This document shows, in pieces, positions 1-11,317 of a DNA stretch of 29,472 nt (its first letter is position 1; each line of letters starts with the position of its first letter). Position numbers and translations under genes: made by a program. Source of the DNA: Nemertoderma westbladi (lineage: Eukaryota; Xenacoelomorpha; Nemertodermatida; Nemertodermatidae). Under the pieces are notes generated by a model. It saw only the letters and a list, made by a program, of their open reading frames with translations, was not told the DNA's origin and ran no database searches. The stretch covers positions 1 through 29,472 of the forward strand of contig JAUCBJ010008968.1 of the NCBI GenBank assembly GCA_032718475.1. Direction: 5' to 3'.

Positions 1-575
1 TACTATTAAGCCTAAACAAACTACAGTATGTGCAGATTCTGAAACTGTTAGTTAGTATGCGTTCTAACACGGTAGTACGACTTACTCTTTAAGAGGGGAT
101 TGACCTTACCGCTTATGGCTGCCCCAACTTACTAACGGCACTTGATCAGACCAACTCTACACACGCAGCAATCCCTTCAGACCTAAAAATAGCTAGACAA
201 CAATCCAGCCTACAAATATTTAAGTAATAACTATTACGGTACCTGAACAGACCACACAAACAAACTCAGGCTAAAACACTGGCAGACTACGATCAAGCCT
301 AGATAAACCACAGTATATGCAGACTCTGAAACTGTTAGTTAGTATGCGTTCTAACACGGTAGTACGACTTATTCTTTAAGAGGGGATTGACCTTACCGCA
401 TATGGCTGCCCCAACTTACTAACGGCACTTTATCAGACAAACTCTACACACGCCGTAATCTCTCCAAACTCAACACAGTCAGACAGCAGTTCAGCCTACA
501 ATTATTTGAACAATCTGAGCAGACTTACACGTCTTCAGCTCAATATTAACTTACTAGGAAATAAAACCGACAGAA
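1..575. repeat. Diverged 287-bp tandem duplication (two copies)
   Basis: The block from about 8 recurs from about 295, an offset of 287 bases. The most conserved core starts at 41 and 328 and covers the stretch with TTAGTTAGTATGCG, AAGAGGGGATTGACC and GGCTGCCCCAACTTACTAACGG. Scattered substitutions separate the copies (for example ACTTACTCTTT versus ACTTATTCTTT), and similarity fades towards each 3' end. The first copy may begin outside the window. No open frame or RNA gene is visible in the unit. Confidence 0.85.
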
Positions 576-2190
576 ATAAGTAAGCTCCAAAAGAAACAAG
601 GGGTGTACAGTCCCTAATCTCTTAAACAGCCTACCGGTATACAATGATCAAAATCGAATAATACTAAATGTACTTGTACAGCAGTACCGGTACCGGTGAT
701 GACAGTTAGGCCTACTGACCTACAGAAGTACCGGTTCAGTTTTACCAGTCACTACGGTATTTTGCAACCTTATTGCCTACTGCAATAAGAGTATAAACTG
801 TTACTGTTCGCGCTTTTGAAGACCTTTAGCAGTTTAACCTGCCAAAATTTATATGTCTTTTCGTTAATTAAAACACCTTTAGCATACGACAACAATTTAT
901 GCTAATACACAAAACATTAGCCGAAATCAGCCCATGCGCGATCATTCACCCGATGGATCTACACCCGGGAGACTGAATTCGGATGCTTGAATTTTATTAT
1001 TGCAGTGTAAGGTTGCAGTGTATACCTACTGTATTATTCGATAGATCGTTAATAATTAATCTCTGACAGATATTATTGGCTTTCGGGAAATATTAACAGT
1101 TCCTTTAGGACGTGGCGCTTTATCTATTTAAACAGAACTAAGACTTATACTAAAACGCAACGATACTGCTTATGATTGAAGTATAAAGCGTATTCTTTAG
1201 GAAATACTTTGTTACCAATCACAATCATACACACTATTCTGCCGACAGTCAGTATATTTGATCACACATAAAGAGAGCAGCAATTGACTCACGTAGGGTC
1301 TGCTAAATAACATTGGATTCAATACACACCACATTAATATAAATCGCAATTGTTATGTATAGCCGGTCTCTCTAACCTGTAGTGTATCAAGAAAATTGGG
1401 AATTTGGGTGATTTATCCGTATTATCCAAAGAGCAATATTTCCATCAACAAATAGGTACAATTAATAACTGACGGTAAAATAACAGTACAGACAATATGA
1501 TTAATGCAATTAAATTAAGTGAGACAGTTAATTAGTGAGTTATTGAGATTTGTTAAGTGAGATTTGTTAGGTAACAGTTTATACTTTCGATAATTCAAGC
1601 AGTTTTACTAGAGTTCTTCCCAAAAAGCCGGTGTTTCTGGCTTAGACAGCAATAACAACAAAGTATCAAGTAAGAGCAGTAAGACTGAACACTCTCCTTA
1701 TGATCGGCTGAAAAGCTACACGTCGACAGGAAAAATCGCTCTGATTGGCTCAAGCCAAACAAAGAACTATGCGTCCAATGGATGTTTCCATGTCAGCAAC
1801 CAGCTGTTAGATGTCGTAATATGAATCATCACGGCTAAGCTGTGAAAGGTAGTTGGTGCATTACAGGTTTTTTGCCTTACCATGTCCGCCAAAACACGTA
1901 TATAGCAGAATGACTTTTATGTCCGTTAAAACACCTGTAACGGTACCTTGCGGGCGAGGGGAATATATATACAGTTAGAGAACCTTTTTAGAGTATTCCA
2001 GCGCCTGGGGGGAAACTGGATTGCGAAGCAAAAGGGGCCAGTTATATCCCACAGAAGCTTTTACAGTTAATGATTCAAAGTGTCATGAATACATTGAAAG
2101 CATTATTATTATGATTATAGATTTATATTTAGATTCAGATTGTTATAAACAAATTAATCAATTAATACAAACAATTAATTTAAACCATTA
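576..2190. other. Gene-free stretch
   Basis: No coding frame longer than about 60 codons and no recognisable RNA gene is seen. There is a small cluster of ACCGGT and AGGCCT palindromes at about 684-740. If the GPCR gene on the minus strand continues, its remaining exons should lie here or beyond position 1. I tested two possible splice acceptors (near 240 and 1025), and neither leads into a convincing fourth transmembrane helix. Confidence 0.5.
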
Positions 2191-2200
2191 ATTAACATAC

Positions 2201-2389
2201 CTATCTAGGCTTATGAGAACCATAATCCAAGCTCCAGTATAATAAGTATATATTAACCACGGCACAAACATTATGCAATAAAACCACAAAAATGAATACA
2301 TTTCTGGGTTCCCATAGAATTCAACAAATTTCCGTGACATTAGACAAATTAATAGAGAAGTATCGGAAATAGCCAAGACTATTATACAC
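2201..2389 (-). CDS. Rhodopsin-family GPCR, exon 2 (TM2, TM3 and DRY)
   Basis: The acceptor TTTCAG is at 2395-2390 and the exon starts at 2389, completing the arginine codon split at the end of exon 1. It encodes TM2 with the conserved LAISD signature (the Leu-Ala-x-x-Asp of class A receptors), a short extracellular loop with Trp and Tyr, and TM3 ending in LISLDR. The exon stops inside the DRY motif at the consensus donor AG|GTATGT (GT at 2200-2199), again in phase 2. Reading through the donor gives DRYVN and then a stop, which explains the open frame ending at 2188. TM4-TM7 were not found, so the gene either continues beyond the window or is a remnant. The two matching phase-2 junctions favour a real spliced gene. 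Confidence 0.72.
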
Positions 2390-3048
2390 CTGAAATCAAA
2401 ATCAATTGTATTGCTTGTTTCAGTTAGAAATAGTATTTAACTACTTTAAAAAAAGCAGCATATTAATTATATTTAAATAAATAAATAATAACTAATTTCT
2501 TCCAGTATTATTATATCTATCACTTTACTAGTGGCTTCCAAACACCCGAGATATAAATCTTCACCATTACTACACAACACAGACAGATACCATCAGCTGA
2601 AACAAAAATAACTACGTTTCCCTCTCATGATTCTAATTACACCATTTATTGTAGTACTACAGTTGAAAGCCTACATTATTAATAAAATTCATTCACCTGG
2701 AATTAGTAATAATCATATAATTATTAAATTAGTAATAATAATATGGCACTTTTCGTTTATTTCATTTTTTGCAAAACCTAATGACTGTATTTTTCTTAAA
2801 TTTGCTTTATAAACCCATCCAGACCATAGACTATTAAGTATTACACTAATAACTATAATCAAGTGTTACTTGTTAAAAAAAATTTGAGAACTGATCAAGA
2901 CATAACGATCTACCTGTTCAGTACTTCGATTCTGAGTTAAGTTTGCTTTTGATGTTATTTGATTAGATAGAATGTATGATAATAGACAGCGACCAATAAA
3001 TATATTTCTAGACAAGAAATAATGAGCCACTAATACTATTACAGTCAC
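2390..3048 (-). other. Intron of the GPCR gene
   Basis: This is a 659-base GT-AG intron read on the minus strand (GT at 3048-3047, AG at 2391-2390). It is strongly AT-rich. Nothing else is recognised in it; frames seen here on either strand are chance openings in AT-rich DNA. Confidence 0.65.
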
Positions 3049-3260
3049 CTTGCATATCTCTTTTTCCGCAGTGTGTCGGAGGTTATAATAGTCATTATAA
3101 CAAACAAGTTCAATATTAATCCCAATGGGCAGAACCATTTATATGCGGCTTCATCAAGCATCTTCATTGGCCCAATGACATGTGGACACCCATACCAACC
3201 TTCTGTGTCTGTCTGAGGGTCCCAACAATCTCCTTTACCAACTGTGGAATTGCCTTCCAT
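3049..3260 (-). CDS. Rhodopsin-family GPCR, exon 1 (N-terminus and TM1)
   Basis: The frame opens with an ATG at 3260-3258. It encodes a short extracellular N-terminus with an N-glycosylation sequon (NST at residues 4-6) and several cysteines, then a first transmembrane helix around residues 42-60 (FCPLGLILNLFVIMTIITS) and a basic first intracellular loop (LRKKRYA). The exon ends at a good donor, CAAG|GTGACT, with GT at 3048-3047, splitting an arginine codon in phase 2. The receptor would sit in the plasma membrane. The N-terminus plus TM1 layout and the hydrophobic spacing suggest a class A peptide-type receptor, but no ligand can be assigned. It joins in frame with exon 2 at 2389. Confidence 0.7.
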
Positions 3261-3744
3261 GTTCAGGGTTAAATGATGTTGTTAGATGTACAGTTAGTAC
3301 ATTCAAACTATGCTACATTACTACTGTAGAAATGTGTTGGTGTTATGGAATGCAGCAGTTAGAAAAATAGACATTACACATCTCCACTTGTTATAGGCAG
3401 TGATTTTTTATGTCAATTTATTTGACTTTTTTTGTCACTTTTTTTTTACGAATTATGCATAATGACTTTTGTTGTCCATTTAATGACTTTTATTGTCACT
3501 TTTTATGTATGTATTTCTTCAAACTGTCAGACTGCTGATTTCTGGACTGTCAGACAGTTGATTTCACTATGCCTGTGCCAAAACATTCCATGATTCCATG
3601 ATTTATAGACTATGAGATAGATTTCCATATGCACCTGTGGTAAAAAGACTCTATATTTAATAGTTTGTGGTTGTTGTCGATAATCGATTACCACATGACG
3701 TAGCAAAACACTCATTTTATAGCCAAAAACAATTACCAATTGAT
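3261..3744. other. Upstream region of the GPCR gene
   Basis: No gene is seen. About 150-270 bases upstream of the GPCR start there are loose repeats of a motif like AATGACTTTTRTTGTC (about 3411-3505) within T-rich DNA. Promoter elements could not be identified with any certainty. Confidence 0.35.
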
Positions 3745-4316
3745 GGAAAGGAGCAGGTTAAGGCCGAGTTTTCTAACCAAAACAATAAACAGTCACTTTA
3801 CCAAATCAGGGAAAGGAGCAGGTTACAGAGACGGGATTTTCTAACCAAAACAATAAACGATCATTTAACTAATTGAGGGAAAGGAGCAGGTTACAGAGAC
3901 GGGATTTTCTAACCAAAACAATAAACGATAACATTACCAATTGAGAGAAAGGAGCAGGTTACAGAGGCGGGATTTTCTAACCAAAACAATAAACGATAAC
4001 ATTACCAATTGAGGGAAAGGAGCAGGTTACAGAGGCGGGATTTCCTAACCAAAACAATAAACGATCACTTAAACTAATTGAGGGAAAGGAGCAGGTTACA
4101 GAGGCGGGATTTTCTAACCAAAACAATAAACAGTCACTTTACCAAATCAGGGAAAGGAGCAGGTTACAGAGACGGGATTTTCTAACCAAAACAATAAACG
4201 ATCATTTAACTAATTGAGGGAAAGGAGCAGGTTACAGAGACGGGATTTTCTAACCAAAACAATAAACGATCATTTAACTAATTGAGGGAAAGGGGCAGGT
4301 TACAGAGGCGGGCCTT
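3745..4316. repeat. 68-bp minisatellite, about nine copies
   Basis: Units begin at about 3745, 3810, 3878, 3946, 4014, 4083, 4151, 4219 and 4287, a period of 65-69 bases. Each contains GGAAAGGAGCAGGTTACAGA, then GCGGGATTTTCTAACC and AAAACAATAAACGAT. Variant units (CAGTCACTTTACCAAATCAG versus GATCATTTAACTAATTGAG) recur in the same order near 3790 and 4130, which suggests block duplication of several monomers. The last unit breaks off at about 4316. Confidence 0.93.
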
Positions 4317-5701
4317 CTGTGCTGTTGGAAGTAGTGGAGCCGCTATCCGTAACACTACTCAGACAGTAGTCATGATCCATTATTGATTATAAAACTAATA
4401 CAGTAAGGCCTAAATTATGTGAAAGGTATATCCACATTTTCCACAATCCTGCAATCCAGTTTCGCCTATCAATTATTTAAAATTTATTAGCACAACCGGT
4501 AGGCCTACCATTACCGTATTTAAATGGTAGGCTACACAGTAGGCCTATAGCAGTACCAGTGCCGGTACCGGTACTAAAATACAGAAATACCTGCTTTATA
4601 CCTACATCTGTACATACAATACAGCAAAATAGTGCTATATATATACTAACCGGTACTGATAGCCTGAGAGAACAGCAGTAGAGAAACCGGTAGCATGGAA
4701 CCTAACATTAGACTTTTGGATGACATAAAAAATAAAAAAAAATTGACAAAAAAAGGATAAAAATGGACAATAAAAATTATTGCGCTTGTTATATTAAACA
4801 AACCTATCAAAAAACAGCTGCCTCAGCTATTACTGAAGTGATCATTAATAAATGAATTGGAGTTGAGCTGTATCATTAAACCTATTTGTTTTCCTGATTT
4901 AATAATAATAATAATAATGTAGTGACGATAACCAACATTATTGGTTAGGCACCGTAATTAAGTTAATTAGTTATTATTTACCGAGTTAACTAAATATGTA
5001 TTGGAGATGCACGCACAGGGATATATAAATGTTTTTAAGGCGGATTAAATTAGTACCATTACTACCATATTGTTATTTCCTGATTTCTGAAGCGAATAAA
5101 TGAAATCAAAATTAAAATATTTATTAAATTATAATGTAATAAAATAGGATCCTCTAGTTGGTAAGAGAATTGACAGCGTCATCGACGCATTAGTTTTATA
5201 CCGAAATGCATGACAGATGAAAGACGTTTGCCGAATATGTGTGATTTATATTATAGTGAGGCTTATGCGCACCAGTAGGGGTTACGGACTTTGTATTGGG
5301 AATCTAAAATCTGGTACAACCAACCACAGCAGTTTTTCTCATGACATTTCGTAACTCTTGCATGTTAAACGCATTAATGTAATATTATTTATTATCTGAC
5401 GTTGATATGTAGTCCTACGTTTTATGTATGCATAGGACGTACCGCACATATCACGTCAGGAAATATAATGAATGTTGATAATGTGGAGAGGTGCAGATTA
5501 ACAACAAGCACAGTCTGAGATGATACCGCCAATAGGATTGCTTATGCTTATACTCTGCATATGGACTTAATCGATGAACGAGTCCCTGAGGCTCTTCCTC
5601 ACCCGATTGCCTTCCTCCCGCAGCCGCGACACCGGGGTCTATCGCTCTCGGGCTACCTGGGATAAGCTTTACAAGTGTTTAAAGGATTTAAAGTAAAATA
5701 T
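4317..5701. other. Gene-free stretch with simple repeats
   Basis: No gene is seen. The stretch holds a cluster of TAGGCCTA, ACCGGT and GGTACCGGTACC palindromes at about 4494-4580, an A-rich tract at about 4728-4765, and an (AAT)n run at about 4901-4918. A GC-richer patch at about 5575-5665 has no open frame of note. Confidence 0.5.
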
Positions 5702-5746
5702 TACTTTATTTTCAGGTCGGCGTGAAATACGCCATGAAATAAAGTA
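5702..5746. repeat. Stem-loop with TACTTTATTT arms
   Basis: The outer arms are TACTTTATTTT (5702-5712) and GAAATAAAGTA (5736-5746), complementary at 10 of 11 positions. An inner stem GGCGT/ACGCC lies at 5719-5733. The arm sequence resembles the ends of the inverted-repeat element at 6092-6234, so this may be a relic of the same family. Confidence 0.6.
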
Positions 5747-6091
5747 CATCAGGTGATGGGCTATGGGATGCTACTGTATACAGTATATCACGGCGTGAGA
5801 TAAAGTATTATTTCAATATGATTGTACCGTATTCTACGGTCATGCTGAGGTAGGCCTAACAGTAACTCATTCATCGCAGATGCAGAGAGCAAAAGATACA
5901 TAGGTCGTTATCCGTACCTTACCGGGAACTGGACCTATTTAAATCTTTCTGTCGCTGCCTACATCTAGAAGGCCTATTGATTCATCCTGTAGGCTGCAGA
6001 AAACACGTGGTACTTAGGGTGTTACAGGTACCATACAGGTATAATAAACGATTTCTAATTAATAAAACATCGAAACTTGAAAATAAACGAC

Positions 6092-6234
6092 ATATTCGAT
6101 TTAAATAAAGTACATGTATTTCACTTTCAGTCTCTCGTTTCATATTTCACCAACTCGCTTAGCTCGTTCGTGGAAATATTCAGACTCGAGCCGGCTGAAA
6201 TACAGTGATATTTTACTTTATTTAATTCGAATAT
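6092..6234. mobile_element. Short inverted-repeat element (MITE-like), 143 bp
   Basis: The left end (6092-6112) and the right end (6214-6234) are inverted repeats of 21 bases with one mismatch, with core ATTCGA(T/A)TTAAATAAAGTA. Similarity continues inward more loosely (TGTATTTCACTTTCAG on the left, and CTGAAATACAGTGATA on the right). There is no coding capacity. No clear target duplication is seen, so the family cannot be named. Confidence 0.6.
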
Positions 6235-6394
6235 ATTGTTAATTAATATATAATTTAAACAGTCTGTTGAAAATAACTCGCTCAGTCTTGATTCTGAAGC
6301 CATTTTCTTAGATAGAATACAACGGCAAGCAATTCTGCTAATATCAACAAATCAGTAACACAAATGAATTCATTGGTTAATAAATTAATACTTG

Positions 6395-6665
6395 GCATTA
6401 AAAATATCGAGAGTAAAAATATCAAGACTAAAAATATCGAGAGTAAAAATATCGAGGGTAAAATTGTTTACTTTAGTTTCTATTGTAATACGTGAATCGT
6501 ATAAATCGTGTAAATCGTGTTTTCGTTGAATGCTAGTGTTTCATTCTTAAAATTATAGCTAATTTACTCTCAATATTTTTTCTTGCGATATTTTTTGAAC
6601 TCGCGATATTATCGCTATTTTTCAACACGCGATATTTTTAATGTAGCGATATTTGTCAATATAAT
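6395..6665. repeat. AAAAATATCGAGAGTA repeats with inverted counterparts
   Basis: About four direct copies of a 17-base unit (AAAAATATCGAGAGTA and variants) lie at about 6398-6465. Reverse-complement counterparts (GCGATATTTTT) recur at about 6564-6655. The whole could fold into a loose inverted structure. There is no gene in it. Confidence 0.6.
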
Positions 6666-7180
6666 ACTGTATAACCAAACAACCTGATTTTATGACATTG
6701 GGGGTTTTCTGGAAAGTTCATCACGAATATGACACTCAAAATTATCGTATTATCCAACCAAATTCAATTTTTGACTTTTGACATTTTCTGGTCCATATTT
6801 TTTTCGTCCAACCAGACAAGCTACAAAAATGATAGTTGCCTTTACCACGAATGATTGTATGCTTTATAATTGAAACATTAAAAGCATTTAAGCATTATAT
6901 ATATTATTAATTATTAGGACATATTAGGCGATATTGGTAAATGCTTAGACGTTTGTGGTTTGCATTCAGCCAATTGGATGTCTCCACGAGAAAGAGCACA
7001 AAATTTTGATTGAGAAGGTATTTTTTTATGACTATTAGACCTACTGGTCAGTTTATAAGACAACTTCAAGTCTCCATAATAATGCGGGGACTCGAATAAG
7101 CGACTCTAACGTCTTTGCGGGATTACGCAGAATAGACTTATTGGTCATCGGAGATCTTCAAAATGTATAATCTCTACTTC
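6666..7180. other. Gene-free stretch
   Basis: AT-rich sequence with no recognisable gene, RNA or repeat structure on either strand. Confidence 0.4.
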
Positions 7181-7491
7181 TAGTAGTCGTACAAAGCAAT
7201 GTCCTGCAAAGCGGAGGCATGGCATTGCAGGACATTGCTTTCGCCGTGAGGACCAGCCAGTGCATAATCTTGTACTTTGGCAGCCTCATGGAGTGAATAA
7301 GCATGGTGGACAGCCCATGACTTTCTTGAGACGCATCTTAAAGGACACTGGCCTTAAAGATGCGGATGATCTAGCAAATGTCATGGGTGATAGGGAGTTG
7401 TGGCGGTGCAATTTTGTTGACAGGCCGGCACAGCATTCTTAAAAATGCAGCTGCAATGCAGCATGCCGATCCTAGTAGTAGTCGTACAAAG
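7181..7491 (+). mobile_element. RTE-like non-LTR retrotransposon 3' fragment, with target duplication
   Basis: A reading frame at about 7219-7442 matches the C-terminus of a non-LTR reverse transcriptase protein (motifs LVLWQPHG, FLRRILKDTG, DADDLANVMGDRELW). The same segment occurs as two further copies at 14618-15100 and 15480-15825. The 3' end carries a (TAG)n-like tail at 7473-7481. A perfect 16-base direct repeat, TAGTAGTCGTACAAAG, flanks the insertion at 7181-7196 and 7476-7491. The first 20 or so bases of the insert (7197-7218) are the reverse complement of the element sequence that follows, giving a GCAATGTCCTGCAA/TTGCAGGACATTGC hairpin, the mark of 5' inversion during target-primed reverse transcription. 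The clade assignment is from motif style and tail only. Confidence 0.8.
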
Positions 7492-7703
7492 TTCTTTTAG
7501 GTTCATTCGAAAGCTCTTTTCTCAGAGAACAAAGTTGCCATTTGATTTAAGATAAAATGGTTCTAAAGCAACATAACATGAATTTTGGTAAAATATGCCT
7601 TGCAAATTTTGTTCAAGTTATGATTGCTCAGGCAGCTTTCAAGAGATTGCCAAACCAAATTGTAACTTTGTTCTCTGAGAAAAGAGTTTTCGAATGAGCT
7701 TAA
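7488..7703. mobile_element. MITE with ~50-bp inverted repeats, right end displaced to 13532-13541
   Basis: The left arm (about 7488-7543) and right arm (about 7654-7703) are inverted repeats sharing CTCTTTTCTCAGAGAACAAA. The right arm stops at the TTAA at 7700-7703. Its missing tip is found at 13532-13541 (AACGAACTT), on the far side of the TTAA element. When the two flanks are placed together, the arm pairing continues with one indel and a few substitutions. The element is therefore older than the TTAA insertion. There is no coding capacity, and the superfamily is unassigned. Confidence 0.75.
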
Positions 7704-8257
7704 CCCTATTAGTACCGGGCTATAAAATGTTGTACAAATACCGGGAGGGGGTCATATTGACCCCCCCCCCCCCTCTAAAATCTACAAATATTTACGAAAA
7801 CGTCTGATTTTTTGTATGTACGTAGGTCGAAAAAATGTACTGGGGTGGTTATATTGCAGCACCAAAATTACAAGTAGTGCACAATTTTCACAAAATTTGA
7901 AAGTTACATTTTCGGCTATTTATTTTTCAATACAGGTTTTCTGGGGTGCAAAATACATTGGAAAATATTTAAAAATGATATGATTACTATAAATGGCTGT
8001 TTAGTCCTCTCTGCGCAGGAAAAAAATGAAAAAAACAAGTAACCAGAACTTTTCATTTAGAACACAAAATTTTTAATTCACTTATACGATGCTATAAATT
8101 CACATTTTCAGGTTTTCGAAGGCGCTGATTCTAATGGAATACATTTCTAATATGCCAGATCATTGCTACTTGTATTTTTCGGCGTAATTTTCAAATTTTG
8201 GTGCTAGCACCAAATTAATAATAATAATAATAATAAATGAAATTTGTATTTGGTGTT

Positions 8258-8302
8258 GCAGGCGCCCTTAGGGAGTATTTACACTCTTATCAGGGCGCCT
8301 GC
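8258..8302 (-). other. 3' terminal hairpin of the CR1-like element
   Basis: The perfect 11-base arms GCAGGCGCCCT (8258-8268) and AGGGCGCCTGC (8292-8302) flank a 23-base loop just upstream of the trinucleotide tail. Such 3' stem-loops are recognised by the RT in CR1/L2-type elements, which is its likely role here. Confidence 0.75.
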
Positions 8303-8312
8303 AGCTGCCGCA

Positions 8313-10625
8313 CTAATCTAATTTACAATTACCGGTAAACAAAAGGGTTTTCAGTTCGCGCCTAAATGAGTCATAGGTCATCATGGATTCAGTTGATCGG
8401 GTCGATGGCGGTAGTTTATTCCACAAACGAGGGGCAAACGAGTAGAAGCTCTTCGATGCTAGGGTGTTTTTCACAAGTGGGACAGAAAGCTTTGAGAGAT
8501 TGCTGGATCGCAACGTACGGGTATCCTCAAGGATAGATATTTCATTGCGCAAATAAGTCGGGGCAGTCCCAGACAGACATTTAAATGTGATACAAGCAAG
8601 CTTATAATTAATCCGTGATTCAATGGGCAGCCAGTGAAGGGATTTCAGCATTGCCGTTGCCGAGGTGTACTTGTATTGTCCATTGATAACACGATATCGC
8701 GGAGAATGAGTAACCAATCTTGCAGCACTGTTTTGTATCATTTGTAGACGTTTAACTACTGATTTAGCGGATGTTTTAAGGACAGCGTTTGAATAGTCGA
8801 TTCTGCTGGTTATGAATGCGTGGACTAGGGTTTCTAGAGCTGAAGTTGTAAGGTAAGGCCGAATTTTATACAAAGACCGGATATAATATTTCGATTTCGC
8901 TGCTGTTGCTACTATCTGATCTTTAAATTTCAATTCACTATCAAACACAACTCCGAGAGATTTAACCTTATCAGAGAAATCTATCTTAACGTTTCTGTAT
9001 ACAATTGTTCTAGCATTCAGAGGTATCTTCATTCTTTGTTGTTTCGTGCCATATACAATCAGTTCAGTTTTATCTGGGTTAATTTGTAGGTGATTAACGT
9101 CCATCCAATCAGCAACAATATGTAGCACAGCAGTGATACGAGTCTTCAGGGTCTCTATATCATCAGCATATCCAGTCACAAAGAATTGTGTGTCATCAGC
9201 ATAGTTAGCACCTTTCACTCCTAATGCATCCACACGCCAGAACAGGTCAGTCATATACGCATTATAAAGTGCTGGCCCAAGGATACTGCCCTGAGGCACG
9301 CCGGTTTGAAGCAATGTTTTATCAGATGTACTCTCATCAATTTTCACGCATTGATGTCTGTCAGCTAAATAGGACTCAAAGAGATTAAGTGCAGCACCAT
9401 TGAACCCAAATTCTTTACTGAGCTTAAATATAAGGTTTTTGTGATGGACAGTGTCGAACGCCGCACTCAAATCAATATAGGAGCACAAAGTAACTTGTTA
9501 ATTTTCTATTCCCTTAAGAAATTTATTTAGAAGAAATAGATTAGCAGTTTCAGTGGAATGGTGCCGTCTGTAACCAGACTGTGTCTGGTGAAAAGCTAGC
9601 TGTGGTGTAGCTCTATAAAGTATTACTTTCTCAACTACCTTAGATAAGAAACTAAGGTTTGACACTGGTCGATAATTTTTTAATATCTCAGCATCCAACT
9701 CCGGTTTCTTTAAGAGAGGTCTTACGATAGACAGTTTAAGAAAGGCTGGGAATTCCGCATCTGCTAAAACCATGTTTATATACATCGTTAAGGGCTGAAT
9801 AACAATGGGAATTACTGATTTAAATAAAGGCGTTGGCATACAGTCCAGCTCGCAAGTTGCATTTGACATCTTCCTTATGAGTTGAGCTAAGTCCTCCTCT
9901 TGAAAAGGCTGAAATTCACAAAAGTCTGTTTTATACAATTTTGGGAGATTATTACATCGACTGCTCGTATTGAATGTCAACATAATAGTGTTAATTTTTT
10001 CAGTGAAAAAATGTGAGAACTTTGTTGCCAACTCAGCACTATTGCCATGCTTAGTCGGTAAAACAAGGTTTCCTCCCTTTCCCAATAACCTTTTGAACTG
10101 TTTCCACAGAAGTTTTGAGTTAGTCGAATTGGTATTAATATAATCGCAGTAAAACGCCCTTGTAGAATCGCGAAGCAATTTCGCTAGGTCCGACTTTGCT
10201 ATATTTAAATTAACTTTGTTCTGCTCAGTCCGTTCTTTGTGAAACGCAAGTTCACACCGTCTCTTCTCCTTCCGTTTAGTCTGGATCCCCTCCCTATCTT
10301 CCTCCCTGATTTTCGAGTGTTTAGTGTTGATCTTTACAATCTTCTCTTTCATGGGAACATGTCGTTCAAATAAATTCCTCAGGTTCTTTACCCACGCCTC
10401 AAACCCTTTGCATGTTAAATCTCCACTACTCTTATCCAATCCATTAACTTTCAGCTCCGTTATAAATTTATCCTTATCAAAGTTTTTCCAGGCTCGAAAA
10501 CTTCTCCGTTCCTCATAAGATTTAGAGACATTTCTGGACAGATTCGATATCCATCGCATACTGGCATGATCACTAAACACTTCGTCTATAGGATCCAGAT
10601 CAACATCAGCGATTTTATAGCCAGG
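8313..10625 (-). pseudogene. CR1-like reverse transcriptase, one internal stop
   Basis: The frame picks up after the break near 10620 with SDHASM (end of the endonuclease) and runs through a linker to the RT palm: RPVSNLSFLSKVVEK and the QSGYR-HSTETA region at about 9540-9680. A TAA stop at 9500-9498 interrupts it. The same frame resumes at once with YIDLSAAFDTV (catalytic Asp motif A), GVPQGSILGP (motif B), and YADD at about 9203-9192 (motif C), then the thumb and C-terminal region with SRIDYSNAVL. The length agrees with a normal CR1 RT, so the stop is a point lesion rather than a deletion. It would copy element RNA at the nicked target. One frameshift and one stop make this copy non-functional. 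Confidence 0.88.
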
Positions 10626-11317
10626 CTAGCTACAAAATCTAGAGTATGACCGTCCTTATGCGTTGGACCCGTCTTCTTGAAATCGAAACCGTGTGTCTCC
10701 AATAGGTATTGGAACGACTTGTCAGATTCTAACCATAAATTCGCATCGCCAAAAATAGTAATTGTGTCGAACTTTAACGACATGTCTTCCAATGTACTAT
10801 CAATAATTTTCTTATACTCGACAATTGAAGTTGGATACCTTTTACTATTTGGGAGGCGATGAACGACCATGAACAAGTCTTTGTCGGTTGCTAGAAGCAA
10901 GGATTCAAACTGTTCATTAGCCGGGATGGGTATTTTTCGCAGTTTCACCGAGTTGTGCGCTATAACGGCCACCCCTCCTCCAGTACGATCTTTCCTCGTC
11001 AAATGCCGATTATAGTAATCCTCCGGAGTGGCGAGATTCAAGAACTCAACGTTGTTCCATAGCTCGACTATGAATACTAAGTCTAGCGTTCTAGCTATTA
11101 TGTCCTCTTTGACAGCATACACTTTATTCTCATTCAGCGAGCGCACATTCTGATACATGCATCTTAGGGAATATTCCTTATCAGCACATCCTCGCCGTCG
11201 TTGAGTTTGTTTCTCCGCCATTATTTCAGACACTGGAAATACGAGTGCATTGACCAGTAGGAGCAACGCCGCGACTACTGGTATGAAGAAAACCAAGTCA
11301 CGACGTATTACTACCAT
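10586..11317 (-). pseudogene. CR1-like endonuclease domain (5' part of ORF2)
   Basis: The frame begins at an ATG at 11317 with a hydrophobic N-terminal stretch (residues about 9-29), then the endonuclease/exonuclease/phosphatase fold. Visible motifs are MYQNVRSLNENK (N-terminal Asn motif), GGGVAVIA, HRLPNS, a GDANLW that replaces the usual GDFN, and THKDGHTLDFV. Two expected positions look degraded: the catalytic Glu region reads VELWN rather than the usual ETWL, and GDFN is altered. Near 10620 the frame is shifted, so the last residues of this frame are off-register. The final SDH motif lies in the next frame (about 10575). The protein would nick target DNA to prime reverse transcription; this copy is inactive as it stands. 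Confidence 0.85.

Noticed and set aside
2866-3138. 90-codon minus-strand frame
   Set aside because: It overlaps GPCR exon 1 in another frame and extends into its intron. No motif is present.
5575-5665. Possible hammerhead ribozyme near GAGTCCCTGAGG
   Set aside because: The string resembles part of the hammerhead core, but the required CTGATGA and GAAA core elements are not in place and no closing stem is seen.
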